DNA of 64,000 nt from Zygnema cylindricum (lineage: Eukaryota > Streptophyta > Zygnematophyceae > Zygnematales > Zygnemataceae), in the NCBI GenBank assembly GCA_037447655.1, contig JBBHKE010001840.1, forward strand, positions 52,871-116,870, in the 5' to 3' direction. The position numbers and the translations under genes are program-made. Every line of letters begins with the position of its first letter. Within the stretch, counting starts at the first letter, position 1. Positions 21,781-32,820 of this stretch are shown here, piece by piece. The notes under the pieces are model-generated. The model was not told the DNA's origin. It saw nothing but the letters and a program-made list of their open reading frames with translations, and made no database searches.

Positions 21781-24470
21781 TATATGGTTTGATAATTAAT
21801 TAAACATTAAAACGTAGGATAATTCATTTAACTAAAATTGTTTACGGGATACATAGAACCGGTAGTGTAAAAGTACGGATTACAGTACGGATAAGAAATC
21901 AATATCGCGCATTAATATCTTAAGCGAAACAAATACCGCGCATGTATTTATTACGGCTACGATTAAATGTGAATTTAATCGGGCGGCCAGAAGTAACGCC
22001 GAGATCGCGGAAGAGGATTTCGGCGGTTTGTGGTCATCGCCTACACAGTCGACGGAGACAAAAAAACCCTAAAACACGCACTTTTACTCAGGCCTTTACT
22101 CAAATTGTCCAACTGTAAACGTAGTCCACTGTTCACAGTTGGAAAATTAAACCGTTGGTCCTACAACTTATAACCCGACATTCAAGCGACGACAAAATGT
22201 CGTCGAGCGTTCGATTGTATTGAAGTTTCCCAATAGTGAATGAACGAAACAACGTCGTCGTCCACGAATTACATTCGAGAACAACAACGTTGGAATGTCT
22301 AAACTGAAGTTCTCGGTGGTTTAGTCGAAACGACGAACCACTCTCATCCGTCATTCGCACTTTCGACCTAACGCGCTATCATTTTCCATTCAATTATTTT
22401 GTCGTACCCATCATTGAAGCGACAACATGATGTCGTCGCATACACCGCGACAAAGACCTGTCATCGCTAGTACGCTGTCGCTATAAAGAAATCGCAAGAC
22501 ACGTGGAAAATAAGACTAAAAAACAACAAAACAATGCATACTAGTCGACAACATAGAAAAACATGCACTAATGGAGAGTTAGTGAGAAGTCAGTGTATAG
22601 TTATAGAGAGAAAGGCGACGTTCCAAAATATTACTGTACAAATAATTTAAAAGCACAACAAAATTAAAATATAACAACGAAATGTGACTGGGAATAATAA
22701 CAAAAAAGAAGGATGAAACGAAATCATTTAATTAATGCGAGAACATTTGGTTGAAATGGCTTACTTGTACCGTACACTCCGGTAAAATGCTCGGGAAACT
22801 TCTTTATGGTCCTTCGAATGAGTTCAGATGAGCCGTTAATTTCGCAGTCCATCAGCACCCAATTTATTACTCATATTCGAGTTGCCTTAGTCGACACGTG
22901 TTGAACTTTAAGGTGGGAGACACGTCCTCTCCTGGTGGCCGAGGACGAAAAAAACCCTTCCACAATGGTCGTCTGGTCTACCGAGGTTTCGACTTCCGCC
23001 TCATTTTCTTCCTCGTTCGAAATTGCGTTTTCCTCGTCATTACTCTCATTTTCCTCATCTTGTTCAACCTTAGTGTTATTGGGATTGTTGTTTTTATTTC
23101 CAGGGTTGGCGCCCCAAATTCTATTAAGGGTCCACATACTTTTAAACACTTAATATCACTTAAAAAATAAGAAATAGGAGTAGCCAAAAAGGAAGAAAGT
23201 GGCTCCCCAAGCAAATGAGGAAGAAGTAGAGATATTGTCGTTGCCATTATCAAAAATACATTTATATAATACACGAGCTGCAAGTGAAAGTGAATTTGCG
23301 CGGTAATAATGGAGGGATTTGGCATTTTGAATTTTTCGTTAAAAATTCAAATATTGAACTTTAACATGCCTTTGAATTTAAAAATATTTCAAAACGCGGG
23401 AATATAAGCGGGATCACGTAAAAGTTGGTTCAAATTGCTAGAATATTTCAAAACTTACGTTATAGATGTAATGTTGATAGCGCCATAGAAACGTCTCCAG
23501 CTTAGTGTTGTACGGCAAAAAGATGATGGGAAATAATGCGGCGTCGTAACCCTGGGAATCGGTTGTTCTAACGTCATCGATGAAACGCGACCAACTTTAG
23601 AAATACGTGGATGGTAAACATGCCACCTGTTTTTGGCAATAGCCAATGATAATGTTACGGCGGCGTCTGATCAGCTTTCGTCGCTGAATTACCGCCAATT
23701 AGAATTAACATGTATCATAATAAGTGGTTTTTTTTTGTTTTACGTTCAATTAGAATTAACAATGATACTAATAAGAGGTTTGTTTGACATTTGATCTAAG
23801 TAAACGCATCCTTATTAGACTTATGTCCCAATATTACAATTCATTAATTCTAATAAAGCATCCCACCAGGCACCTTATTAAGGTTAAGGGTCCTTATTTA
23901 ACGTCACACAACGTTCGTTCACCCCGCGAACGACAAAGAAATTAAAATCAATCATAGAGTTAAATATACGTTATGTGAAACGAAACGTAAAGATAGAATA
24001 CCTTCCGTTATAGTTTTGTTGATTATACAACACATATTTGAACTGAATAAACATATTAAAATTGTACGGTTACGTAGCATTATAACGTAACTGCGTTTAA
24101 CAACTTGATGCATGGAATCGACTGTATGACGTGACAATGAATGTTTCGCCCTATGTTGTCCTCGCACTTTTTTTAATGTTATCAATTCACCGCGTGTGAA
24201 ACATTCGCTTATTAGAATCATGAATGAACTTAAATGAAAGTACATTAACCCATATGTTTCGACGGTTTTTATCCGTACCTATTTTAGTGTATAATTATGA
24301 ACGACATAATTATTGTATATCTGCAAACCCAAAATATTATTATTTTTTACACTGGAAGGACTCGAAGTCGTACGGTTGTCCAATTTGTGCTACCTATTTT
24401 AACGTATATGTTATGGCGGATCATGCATACCTAAATCATGTTATGGAGAAATTCAATTAAACATTTTTTT
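21781..24470. other. No confident gene; short inverted repeats with GTCGTCGC words
   Basis: AT-rich with clusters of GTCGTCG/CGACGAC words at 22190-22470 (for example AGCGACAACATGATGTCGTCG). A minus-strand frame at 22871-23149 encodes an acidic Asn/Glu-rich protein, but I see no domain or splice support. At 23694-23790 a block starting CAATTAGAATTAACA is repeated about 60 bp apart. Possibly subterminal repeats of a DNA transposon. Confidence 0.4.
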
Positions 24471-24479
24471 GAAAATGGA

Positions 24480-24562
24480 TTGATACACAATTTAGCGTAA
24501 ATGACACTAATTCTTTATTCACACTAATAATATCTATACGCTAATAACGATTCATGGTGTAG
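24480..24562. repeat. MITE right end (family of 42260)
   Basis: The block ending CTAATAACGATTCATGGTGTA matches the right end of the MITE at 42260-42462. The matching left end (ACAGCGTGAATCGTTATTAG, then CCTTATGCACGCTATATCGG) is at about 25646-25720 in the wrong order for one element, so two truncated copies are likely. Between them, 24773-24910 is a hAT-like MITE fragment. Confidence 0.55.
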
Positions 24563-25645
24563 TTTACTCCGTGCTTTTTATGCGAATAGGACATCTATGT
24601 CGAGACCCCTGCAATTTTTTTTCAGTACGTGTTTGTCATTTTCTTATGTGCATGCGGGTGAGAAGCAGTGAAAAAAATAGCGTGTACTTTCCTTCGCGCA
24701 AAAATTTCGAAAACGTTTGACGCGTGCAATACAGGTTCTCTATTCGTCAATATGGTGTTATTTTGATTAAAACATAGTTCAAAAATAGGCGTTTTATGGT
24801 AGGCCTTTTGTCGGCGACTTAAGCGTAAGTTGTGTTATGGGTTTTTCATGTGATCTTCATAGATCGCTACTTTGATCAGCGACCGTCCGATCGTCCGAAT
24901 CTGGCGGTTTAAATAAATATTTTTGGTCGAATGTTTTAATTGGTTGAATTTTTGTCCGATTGTTTAATTGGTCGAATAGTCCGAATACAATATAGGTCCA
25001 AGGTCATATTGTATGTTTTATACAATAGGCATATTGGCGGGGCTGCTGTAAAATATGGATTAAAATCAAGTCCGTTTGATTCCAGTGCAAGAAGTGAGGT
25101 GAAGTGGATCCCGATATTAAATGAAATTGTTGTATTTTCCAAGTTCAAATGTGCAAAATGTACTTGTGTTTTTGCCCATTTTTGTACGGCGTAATATTTT
25201 ATCGTTGCAAGTCCCATTTTTTGTAAAAACGACGGAAAAAACCTTTACTTGAACACATGGGCACACACCGTATGTCGTTGTTTCACATAGGGACACCTAA
25301 AATCTTGATCCGTCTCATTTGCGCTAAAATACAAAGTAATTTTGCTATGTTTCAAGTACATGGAGACGCACCCTAACTCAGTTAGATTGGAGTGTATGCT
25401 TCAGTTCAATTATTTTGCGGGTCAGACAGCTGAGATGTACGGCCTCAATCGTTTTACGCTTAAACTGGGCGATCAAAATGCCATTTTCATCCTCCGGAGT
25501 CCGACCACGCAGCCTTCAAAGTCTTTGTTTGAAAATTTCAAATATCTGGAAATCCCCTCGTCACTTAAAAGTACCAGAGAAAATCTTTATTACAGAAAAA
25601 GTACATGAGTTTGAAGGAATTCCACGCGTGTTAACTTGGCAGGTA

Positions 25646-26110
25646 AGCTACAGCGTGAATCGTTATTAGCCTTATGCACGCTATATCGGCACCCCAAAAT
25701 TTTGACATTGATACCCGAAATACAGTGATTAAATCTAATTTATCTTTGACATTAATTACGGTTCTAGTAAAATAACGTCAATGGTATGACCGTACTTTAT
25801 TCATTAATAGTGTTTCGTTACCGGAAATCGTACGAAAATTGTAGTGAACTTATGTCGATTCCATACGGAGTTGCGCTTAGAAAATTAGCGGAGTCCAGTT
25901 TCCAAAATAGGCGTTCGCATACATTCAGACGTTCGTTTTTGTATGTGTCAGTGTGAGCTGATAACATGTGCACATGCTAAAAACTGTCCATGTTACATAA
26001 ACGTAGTGTTGCACACTTACACATGTCGATAGTTGAGGAAAGCTAAGTCTAATACGCTGCACTTTTAACTCTATTTCAGATCCTGCGAGATTAATAGTAT
26101 ATACGTTTAC
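25646..26110. repeat. MITE left end and uncertain body
   Basis: Left terminal repeat and first 80 bp align with the MITE at 42260 (CGGCACCCCAAAATTTTGAC). No matching right end was found; the limit given is a guess. ORFs nearby (25342-25669, 26199-26393) have no recognisable protein features. Confidence 0.4.
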
Positions 26111-27446
26111 ACTATTATAACGTTTTTTAGGGTAAATGATGGTAATACCAGACCTTTAAACAAACAAGACGCATACTAGAGTTAAGTTTTATTCTAAAAT
26201 GGGTTATGTTTCACAAAATAACAACAAATTAGTGTCATATTGTGTACATATTAGAGTGAAGTTACAAAATTTAGAATTGAAAAAACGAGGCGCCTTGAAG
26301 CGAGAATTGGTAACAAACCAACGGCAAATGCAAACAGAACACATAAAGAGATTTTGTGGTCAAACAAATCTCAACCATATCCTCATTTTCTGATTGCAGG
26401 CTTTTGAAACTCGCATATCCATTTTTACACGACGTCGCCATTTTTTGGGTAGGAAGCGTGTCATCTCCCTGCCGCCTCGCTAATTCTAGCGACATCTAGT
26501 ATTCTATGCCTCTTTTTATGGTTTGCAGCAGCAGTTGGTTAGATTGTAATATGGAGGAACAACAATAAAGGTCGCGCCAACTTCGTCGCTATATATTTTC
26601 GGGATTTTTATGAAATCATTGGTAAGTGCGTGAAATTCTATGGGCTCCATTGCCCACAGAATTCGCAGATCCAAAAGAAGCTAATCTAGATAGTGCCGAC
26701 TCCAAGTTGATATAAACCCAAATGAATGATCCCTTAACAATTAGAACCCAAATAAACCTTCACCCCTATGAAGAGAAGACCTTCTGTGTGCTCAGTTCCA
26801 CCACAGAATGCAAAGCTTGAATATGTGTTTTGGACAATATTCCCCACTTTGAATTTCCCACTGAATATGTGCCACCCTGGCACGCAAAGACTCTGACCGA
26901 CTACACCCCTGTGTAGCTTGGACTCCCCTGAGTCCGGAGCAAAAAAAATCACTGAATTTGCTCATCCGAGCATTAAGTTATGGCTGGTCAAAGATGACCT
27001 TTATAGTTACAAGCTCTCTTAGAGAGAGGTACCTAAATATCACTAAGTCTTGGTCTGCCTACTCACGACTACCTACTACTAAACCCTAGTCCAATAGGAA
27101 CATTATATAGTACAATAAGGTACAATGGGCGATGTACTTATTGTACGACCATTGTACGACAAGGTCTACAAGGTGACACCTGTCAAATCGGAAGCCATGG
27201 TTCCTCCTCCCATCTTCTCCGGTATCAAATAATGTGGCGCCACGTGGCACCGCGTGACGCTATCTCGGTATGCCGCCAAAAGCTCACTTCGCGTGGCGGC
27301 TATAATGCCGGTCGTCCGATCAAAACATATTTTACACGGTTCAGATTCGCGTAGATGCATGAATTGCTCCTTTTGGTTAGTCTGCTGTTAATTAGCTGTT
27401 GCGGTAATGTTTATTAATCTTTGAAGCCAGTCACGTGTATCGTTTC

Positions 27447-27515
27447 GTTAATGCCTTATTGGATAAGGCATACCACTATACGTATTTCCATAGACCCTGG
27501 TTCAAATCTGGTCTA
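27447..27515 (+). other. tRNA-like module 1 in copia-D solo LTR
   Basis: AATGCCTTATTGGATAAGGC gives a paired D-arm resembling tRNA-Arg, followed by TGGTTCAAATCTGG as T arm/B box (27499-27509). Antisense to the element. This is the best D-arm match among the modules. Confidence 0.6.
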
Positions 27516-27602
27516 AAGCAGCTTTTGGTTATTTGTTAGTTGTTTAGAATTTTTTACTTGTATCTTTATAAATAGCTATTGTACCCTATGTATTCCAACG
27601 TG

Positions 27603-27675
27603 GACTCTAAGCTATTGGCTTAAGCCAACGGCTATTAAGGATTGTAGGTACTAGGATCAAATCCTGATTTTGGCT
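27603..27675 (+). other. tRNA-like module 2 in copia-D solo LTR
   Basis: CTTAAGCCAACGGCTATTAA, then TAGGATCAAATCCTGA with B box GGATCAAATCC at 27654-27664. Same type as the single module in the copia-C LTRs (30134 and 35490). Lies about 100 bp from module 1, so this LTR family carries two in tandem. Confidence 0.55.
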
Positions 27676-27866
27676 GTCCTCTTTTGGTACAAACTACGAA
27701 TCAGCCTATCCCCTTTAGACAGCCATGGCTCTAGCTCTTTCTCTGGTCTTCAGTGACTGCAACAAGTATGGGGACCGGAGAGAGTTGAGCGAGAAGCAGG
27801 CTGCCTTTGATGACTTACTCTATTTATTTTTCCAATACAGACCTAGAAAATACATACATTTCAACA

Positions 27867-28618
27867 GTGCGCAACTCAACATGTTTATTCATCTCTCTTG
27901 CGCTCTCTATCTCGTTGTCTTCCCCCTTCATTTTCTCTTCCTTTTTATCCCTTAACCTCTCCCTCTACGAATTGTCCATCTCCCACATTTTTTCCCATTC
28001 ACTCTCCCTACCCTTCTCTCTTGCTCTCTTCTTCCCATCTTCTCTCTCTCCCTCTTTCTGTCTCATATCCTTTCTCTGTTTTTCTTTCAGACTGGTTTTT
28101 TTCCTATTTTACTCTCAGTTACGTTCTGTGTCCCTCTCTGTTCTTCTTCTTTTTCACGTTATATTTTTCAAGCCCATCTACCCCGTACTAATCTGTTTTT
28201 TTTTTATGTTTTATGAACTCTCATCGATGATGAGGGTATATCCGACGGCCTGTTGTATAGGAGAGCACCCCACGGAAACATACGATATAGGGAAAAACAA
28301 AATATCATGTTGAAGGTATTGGTCCGTATGAAAACGCATGGAGTATACCGTCAAGAGCTTTCCATGGATCTATACTTCTTATCACGGATGGTGGATACTT
28401 AGTTAGTGTGTGTAAAAGATTTTTAAAATTATTTTAAAACGATTTCCGAGTTAGAAGCACAAACGTTAATTATTAAGTACTATTTATAGCTCTGCTGACT
28501 ATTGCGGATTAATAGGCCTTTGTTTTAGTTTAACGTTTTAAACAAAGTTTATCATAAAATATAAAAAATTTGTACTTCTTTTCCCATTGTTGTTAATGAA
28601 TGATATTATTTGTGTCAA
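27867..28618. other. Intergenic, CT-rich, no gene seen
   Basis: 27885-28170 is a pyrimidine-rich (CTCT/CCCT) stretch giving Ser/Leu-rich ORFs that are composition artefacts. The remainder is AT-rich without recognised features. Confidence 0.6.
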
Positions 28619-28825
28619 CTTTTTGCAACTCTGAGACCTCCATTGGTACTCAGAGTAGGCAGCTTACTAGAAGCCTCTAGGATAACCTCAGTTCTCTAAC
28701 CTTTGTGTGAAAAATGCAGACACCCTGACAGAATACATACTGACCGAGCTGCACCCCTTAGAAGGGCTGACTCCCCTGAGTCTGCCACAAAAAGAATCCT
28801 TGAATTTGCTCCCCTGAGCAGTTAA

Positions 28826-29563
28826 TGTTGTTCTGACACAACTGCTGGCACTGAAGATGAAGAAGATGTAGCAGTAGTCATCGTAGAACAAATCAAGAGA
28901 GGAAGCTTCCACAAATACCGATGGCTGAACAGAAACTTTGACAGACTATAACTTTCAGAAAAACGCTTTAAACGTCCTGAAAATTTGCCACAATTTAGAT
29001 AACATACAAAGGAACACATACACAAAATTTCAATCAATTCCGCTAACAAATCTGTGAGATATGTAGAAATGAAATTACATAAAACTGAGTGTACAGTTTT
29101 CATATCATTTGTTCCTAAAAATCAGATTCACTAAGTCCTACTTTTATACACCGAAACTACACTAAGCTGTACGGAGGCATTCCAGCCGTACATCTAACAT
29201 TCTATCACAAATATTTACACCGAAGTTCAGACAACGTAAAGTGATAATGATCTAGTCACGCCTCGTCACTATTTGTTGGCGGCGGCTCTCAGCGGTCCGA
29301 TTAGAGGATTTGGCACCGTAGAATTGACTTTACGAAGTCCAGTGGTCCTGCCGAATTTCCGTACGTCCACGGAGGACATACTCACGCATTCTCCCAAGTG
29401 ACGACACGTGTCCCAAGTGTGAATGAACCGTGAACTCCCAACTTCACTGTCACACTAATTTCGGTAAGTACTGAACCGAACTCAACCAAAAATAGCTTAA
29501 GTCCTGAACAGCTCTCTCTCACAACCGAGGCATAAAGAGGACTAAAGCTTTCTAAAAACAACA
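28826..29563. mobile_element. Solo LTR of another family nested in copia-C left LTR
   Basis: 738 bp starting TGTTGTTCTGAC and ending AAAAACAACA, so TG...CA with inverted ends TGTTGTT/AACAACA. It is flanked by a 5-bp duplication GTTAA (28821-28825, 29564-29568). The empty site is visible in the other copia-C LTR at about 34917-34926. No coding region, so a solo LTR or non-autonomous element. Family unknown; orientation not determined. It contains a CACGTG at 29405-29410. Confidence 0.9.
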
Positions 29564-30490
29564 GTTAATTATCAATGGTCAAAGATGACCCTTTTATACA
29601 GGAGCTCCTTGAGAGAGAGGCGGCTACCTCTAGTCTTTCTAAGTCCTAAACCCCTCTCTAAACCCTCTTCTACTGATGTACGGAGCCAATCAATTGAGTC
29701 TACCGTACAGAAAGGTACTTGGTCCGGAGTACTTTCTGTACGGCCATTGTACGATATGGCCAAGAAGACGACGCTTGCTATATCCGGGTTCGCCATAGTA
29801 TGTCCCGGAGATGCCGTCATCCAATGTCATTCTGCCACGTGTCATCTGTTGTGGCTATGACCGCAAACCGCCAAATCGACCATTCCGCGATGACGGCTTC
29901 TTCCTCCGTCGTTAGATTGATGTCGCCCTTAATTTATAGCTGTTAAAATACAAGTATTACATTTCCGGTGTAATTCTATTTTAACTGTGTCTGTGTGATT
30001 GGGGTCCGTTTGTCAGTAAATCAAACTTCTCTATTTTGTCATGTTTAAGTAGCTATCGTACCATATATACTTCAGCATTGGTCTTAGACTACAGGGTAAG
30101 ACTAACGGCTACTTTGACAGATGGTAGGTACCAGGATCAAATCCTTGGTCCGTCAATCATTTTGGTAAGTTTACCAAGGATCTGCCTTCTAACTCTAGAA
30201 GGAGCATAAGCAGCCATGGCTCTAGCTATCTCTCTAGCCTTTAGTGACTATGACAAGTTTGGGGGCTAGAGAGAGAAGCTAGAAGCAGGCTGCCTCTACT
30301 TTTTCCTGCTTCTACTAAAATCATTTAAATAACCTAGAAAATACCTTTAATTTCAACACTCCCCTTATTTTCTAGTCACTTTTAGTTTTAAGTCCACATC
30401 TCTCTCAGTAAAAAATTAATTTAGGAGAAGGTACACGCTTAGTCATCATGTCTACCACCATCTCACTGTCTGGTCTGTATTCTAGACTAA

Positions 30491-31420
30491 TTATTTTGTT
30501 CTCCACCTTTTCCCTAACAAAGCTAAGTCTGATGTCCATGTGTTTTGCTTTAAAATGATGTTTGGGATTAGCAGCAATTGCAATTGCTGCTTGATTATCA
30601 CAGAATATTTTCTGAATTCCACTCTTAAGATGCCCAATTCACCAAGCAAGGATTTGACCCACATTAATTCCTTCACAGCAGAGCAAGATGCCATATACTC
30701 TGCCTCTATGGTAGATTGAGCAATGACCTTTTGCTGCTTACTGTTCCAGCAACAAGCACCATTCCCCACATACAACACATATCCAGATGTACATCTTCTC
30801 ATCGGAGCATCCCCATAGCTGGCATCACTCCAAGTGGTGATGTCAGTGTTTTCCCCACCCAGATGCAGCCATAGATCCCTAGTTCCTATGAGATATTTGA
30901 GGACCCTTTTTGCTGCTACCCAATCTCTTTTGGTAGGAGCATTTAGACTCCTACTTAGCACTCCTACAGCTGGTGCTAAATCCGGTCTCGTACAATTCAT
31001 AAATTATATCAGACTGCCCACTACCTGCTTGTATGGAATAGTCTGCATAAACTTCTTTTCTTCTGGACCTAGTTCATCATGTGGAATTAGGATGTCTCCT
31101 TCCTCACTCCCCTCACTTCCCTTCTTTAAATCCATGGGAGTCGTGCAACTGTTGGCCTTGTTCATCTGAAATTTTTCCTGCATGTTTCCAATTGTTTCTT
31201 TCTGAGTTAGTCTAATTATCCTCTTTTTCCTATCTCTCTCTACTTGTATTCCCAGAATATATCTAGCTTCCCCCTTGTCCTTCATTTCGAATCTTCCCTT
31301 TAGATTTGTTTTTAGTTTGTTAATTTTCTTTAATGACTTACTTAGAACAAGAAGATCATCAACGTAAATTGCAATAAAGATGATACCTTCCTCATCTTCA
31401 AAAACATAAATTGAATGATC
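30491..31420 (-). pseudogene. Copia-C RT C-terminal part and RNase H
   Basis: Beyond the TAA, the minus strand reads IYVDDLLVLSKSLKKINKLK (catalytic YVDD) and MKDKGEARYILGIQVERDRK. A second TAA replaces Tyr in SLIYFMNCTRPD, splitting 31004-31285 from 30491-31000. RNase H includes TWSDASYGDAPM and STIEAEYMASC, then a frameshift before the CDN motif, so VFCDNEA is lost from the frame. RNase H would be inactive. Confidence 0.88.
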
Positions 31421-32820
31421 TTAACTGATGCGAAAGTATCCCTGACTGGTAAGGAACTCATCAAGTTTCTTGTTCCACTGTCTGGGCGCCTGTTTCAAAC
31501 CATAGAGAGATTTGATCAGCTGGCATACCTTGCTTTCCTCTCCTTGTTCCACGAATCCTTCCGGCTGTCGCATGAAGATCTCCTCCTCTAGTTCTCCATG
31601 TAGGAACGTTGTCTTTATGTCCATCTGGTGTACTTCCATGTCTTCTATAGCTGCCAGACTGAGAAGTATTCGGACTGAGGGAAATCTGACGACCGGAGCG
31701 AAGGTTTCTTCGTAGTCTATTCCCTCTTTCTGAGTAAAACCTTTTGCCACTAACTGAGCCTTGTATCGCTCAATTGTATTGTCCGGATTTAGTTTTAGTT
31801 TGAAAACCCACTTAAATCTAATTGGTTTTCTATCAGGTGGACAGTCGACCAGCTCCCATGTATCAGCCGCCATGATTGAAGCCATCTCTTCATTGATGGT
31901 CGTCTTCCACCGGTTTCTTTCCGAACAGTTCATTGCCTCTTCATATGTTTGAGGTTCGTCCGGGTGAGATAGTTTAGTTACCTTGTTATTAACTTGTTTC
32001 TCTTGAAGCCTTTTGCTGCTTCTTCTCCCTCCCTCAAAATCTGCGGCTGGAATAGATGGTTCTCGTGGATTCTTTCGATTCACCACGGCTTCTCCCCTAT
32101 CCCTTGGATCCATATCCGTTTCCACCACGTCTTCCGCTTGTGTCATTGGTGTTTCCAAGTTCAAGTCTTTCTCTGTCTGTTTTGAATCTGCAAGGATATC
32201 GTCCGAACCTGCAAAAGTATCGTCTTTTTGAAAACCCGAATAGTTAGGGAGATGAAATTCATCAGAATTGTTTGACTCTACTCTGATTCTGACTGATTTT
32301 GAGGATTTAAAGGGATCTATTGACTTCCCTTCATCCTTAACTACCATATGTTTTACTAAAATTTTATCTTCTCTCTTTAGATCATACACTCTATACCCTT
32401 TTACATCCTCATCATATCCTAGCAAGTATCCGGGTTTCCCTTTAGGATCTAGTTTCCAGTTTGATTTATCTATATCTAAACTGAAGACTTTACTACCGAA
32501 AACCTTTAAGTGAGATAGATCTGGTTTTCGACCGGTCCATTTCTCATATGGAGTTTGGCCTTTCACCGCCGAAGTTATAACTCTGTTTCTCAAATAATTA
32601 GCAAAATTCATAGCTTCGGCCCAAAATCTTTTTCCTATCCTTTTATCTGACAACATACTCCGGGCACTATCACTTAGTGTCCTATTCAATCTCTCGGCAA
32701 CACCATTCTGTTCCGGGTTTTCTGGAACTGTCTTTTGATGTTGAACACCATCCTCCCTTAAGAACTCTTCAAACTGATTGGAGGTATATTCCCCTCCATT
32801 GTCACTTCTTACTTTCTTTA
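31421..32820 (-). pseudogene. Copia-C integrase C-terminal part and RT
   Basis: After the frameshift the frame is open and reads VRSDNGGEYTSNQFEEFL (second catalytic Asp), PEQNGVAERLNRTLSD (catalytic Glu) and RKPDLSHLKVFGSKVFSLD. RT follows: WELVDCPPDRKPI, RYKAQLVAKGFTQKEGIDY, ETFAPVVRFPSVRILLSLAA, MDIKTTFLHGELEEEIFM, KVCQLIKSLYGLKQAPRQW. It ends at a TAA where relatives have Ser in RISSDHIIY. Confidence 0.9.

Larger units (their letters stand above)
26631..27866 (-). mobile_element. Copia-D solo LTR
   Basis: 1236 bp starting TGAAATTCTATGG and ending CATTTCAACA, flanked by a perfect 5-bp duplication GTGCG (26626-26630, 27867-27871). No internal region remains, so this is a solo LTR left by LTR-LTR recombination. 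By comparison with 45845-47086, the same family, its sense strand is minus. It contains two tRNA-like modules, the GTAC palindrome (27110-27146) and a G-box (27241-27246). Confidence 0.92.

Noticed and set aside
22871-23325. Acidic Asn/Glu-rich minus-strand ORF
   Set aside because: No domain, no splice or start support, and a competing frame overlaps; left as unassigned.
27447-27515. Calling the LTR modules true tRNA genes
   Set aside because: Acceptor stems and anticodon arms are not convincing by eye, and all lie inside LTRs; they are listed as tRNA-like only.
27807-28313. 168-aa Ser/Leu/Phe-rich ORF resembling a membrane protein
   Set aside because: It lies on a CT-rich tract and partly in a solo LTR; the hydrophobicity follows from TTC/CTC codons.
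29572-29946. Identical ORFs at 29572-29946 and 34928-35302
   Set aside because: They are the same LTR sequence in the two ends of copia-C, not genes.
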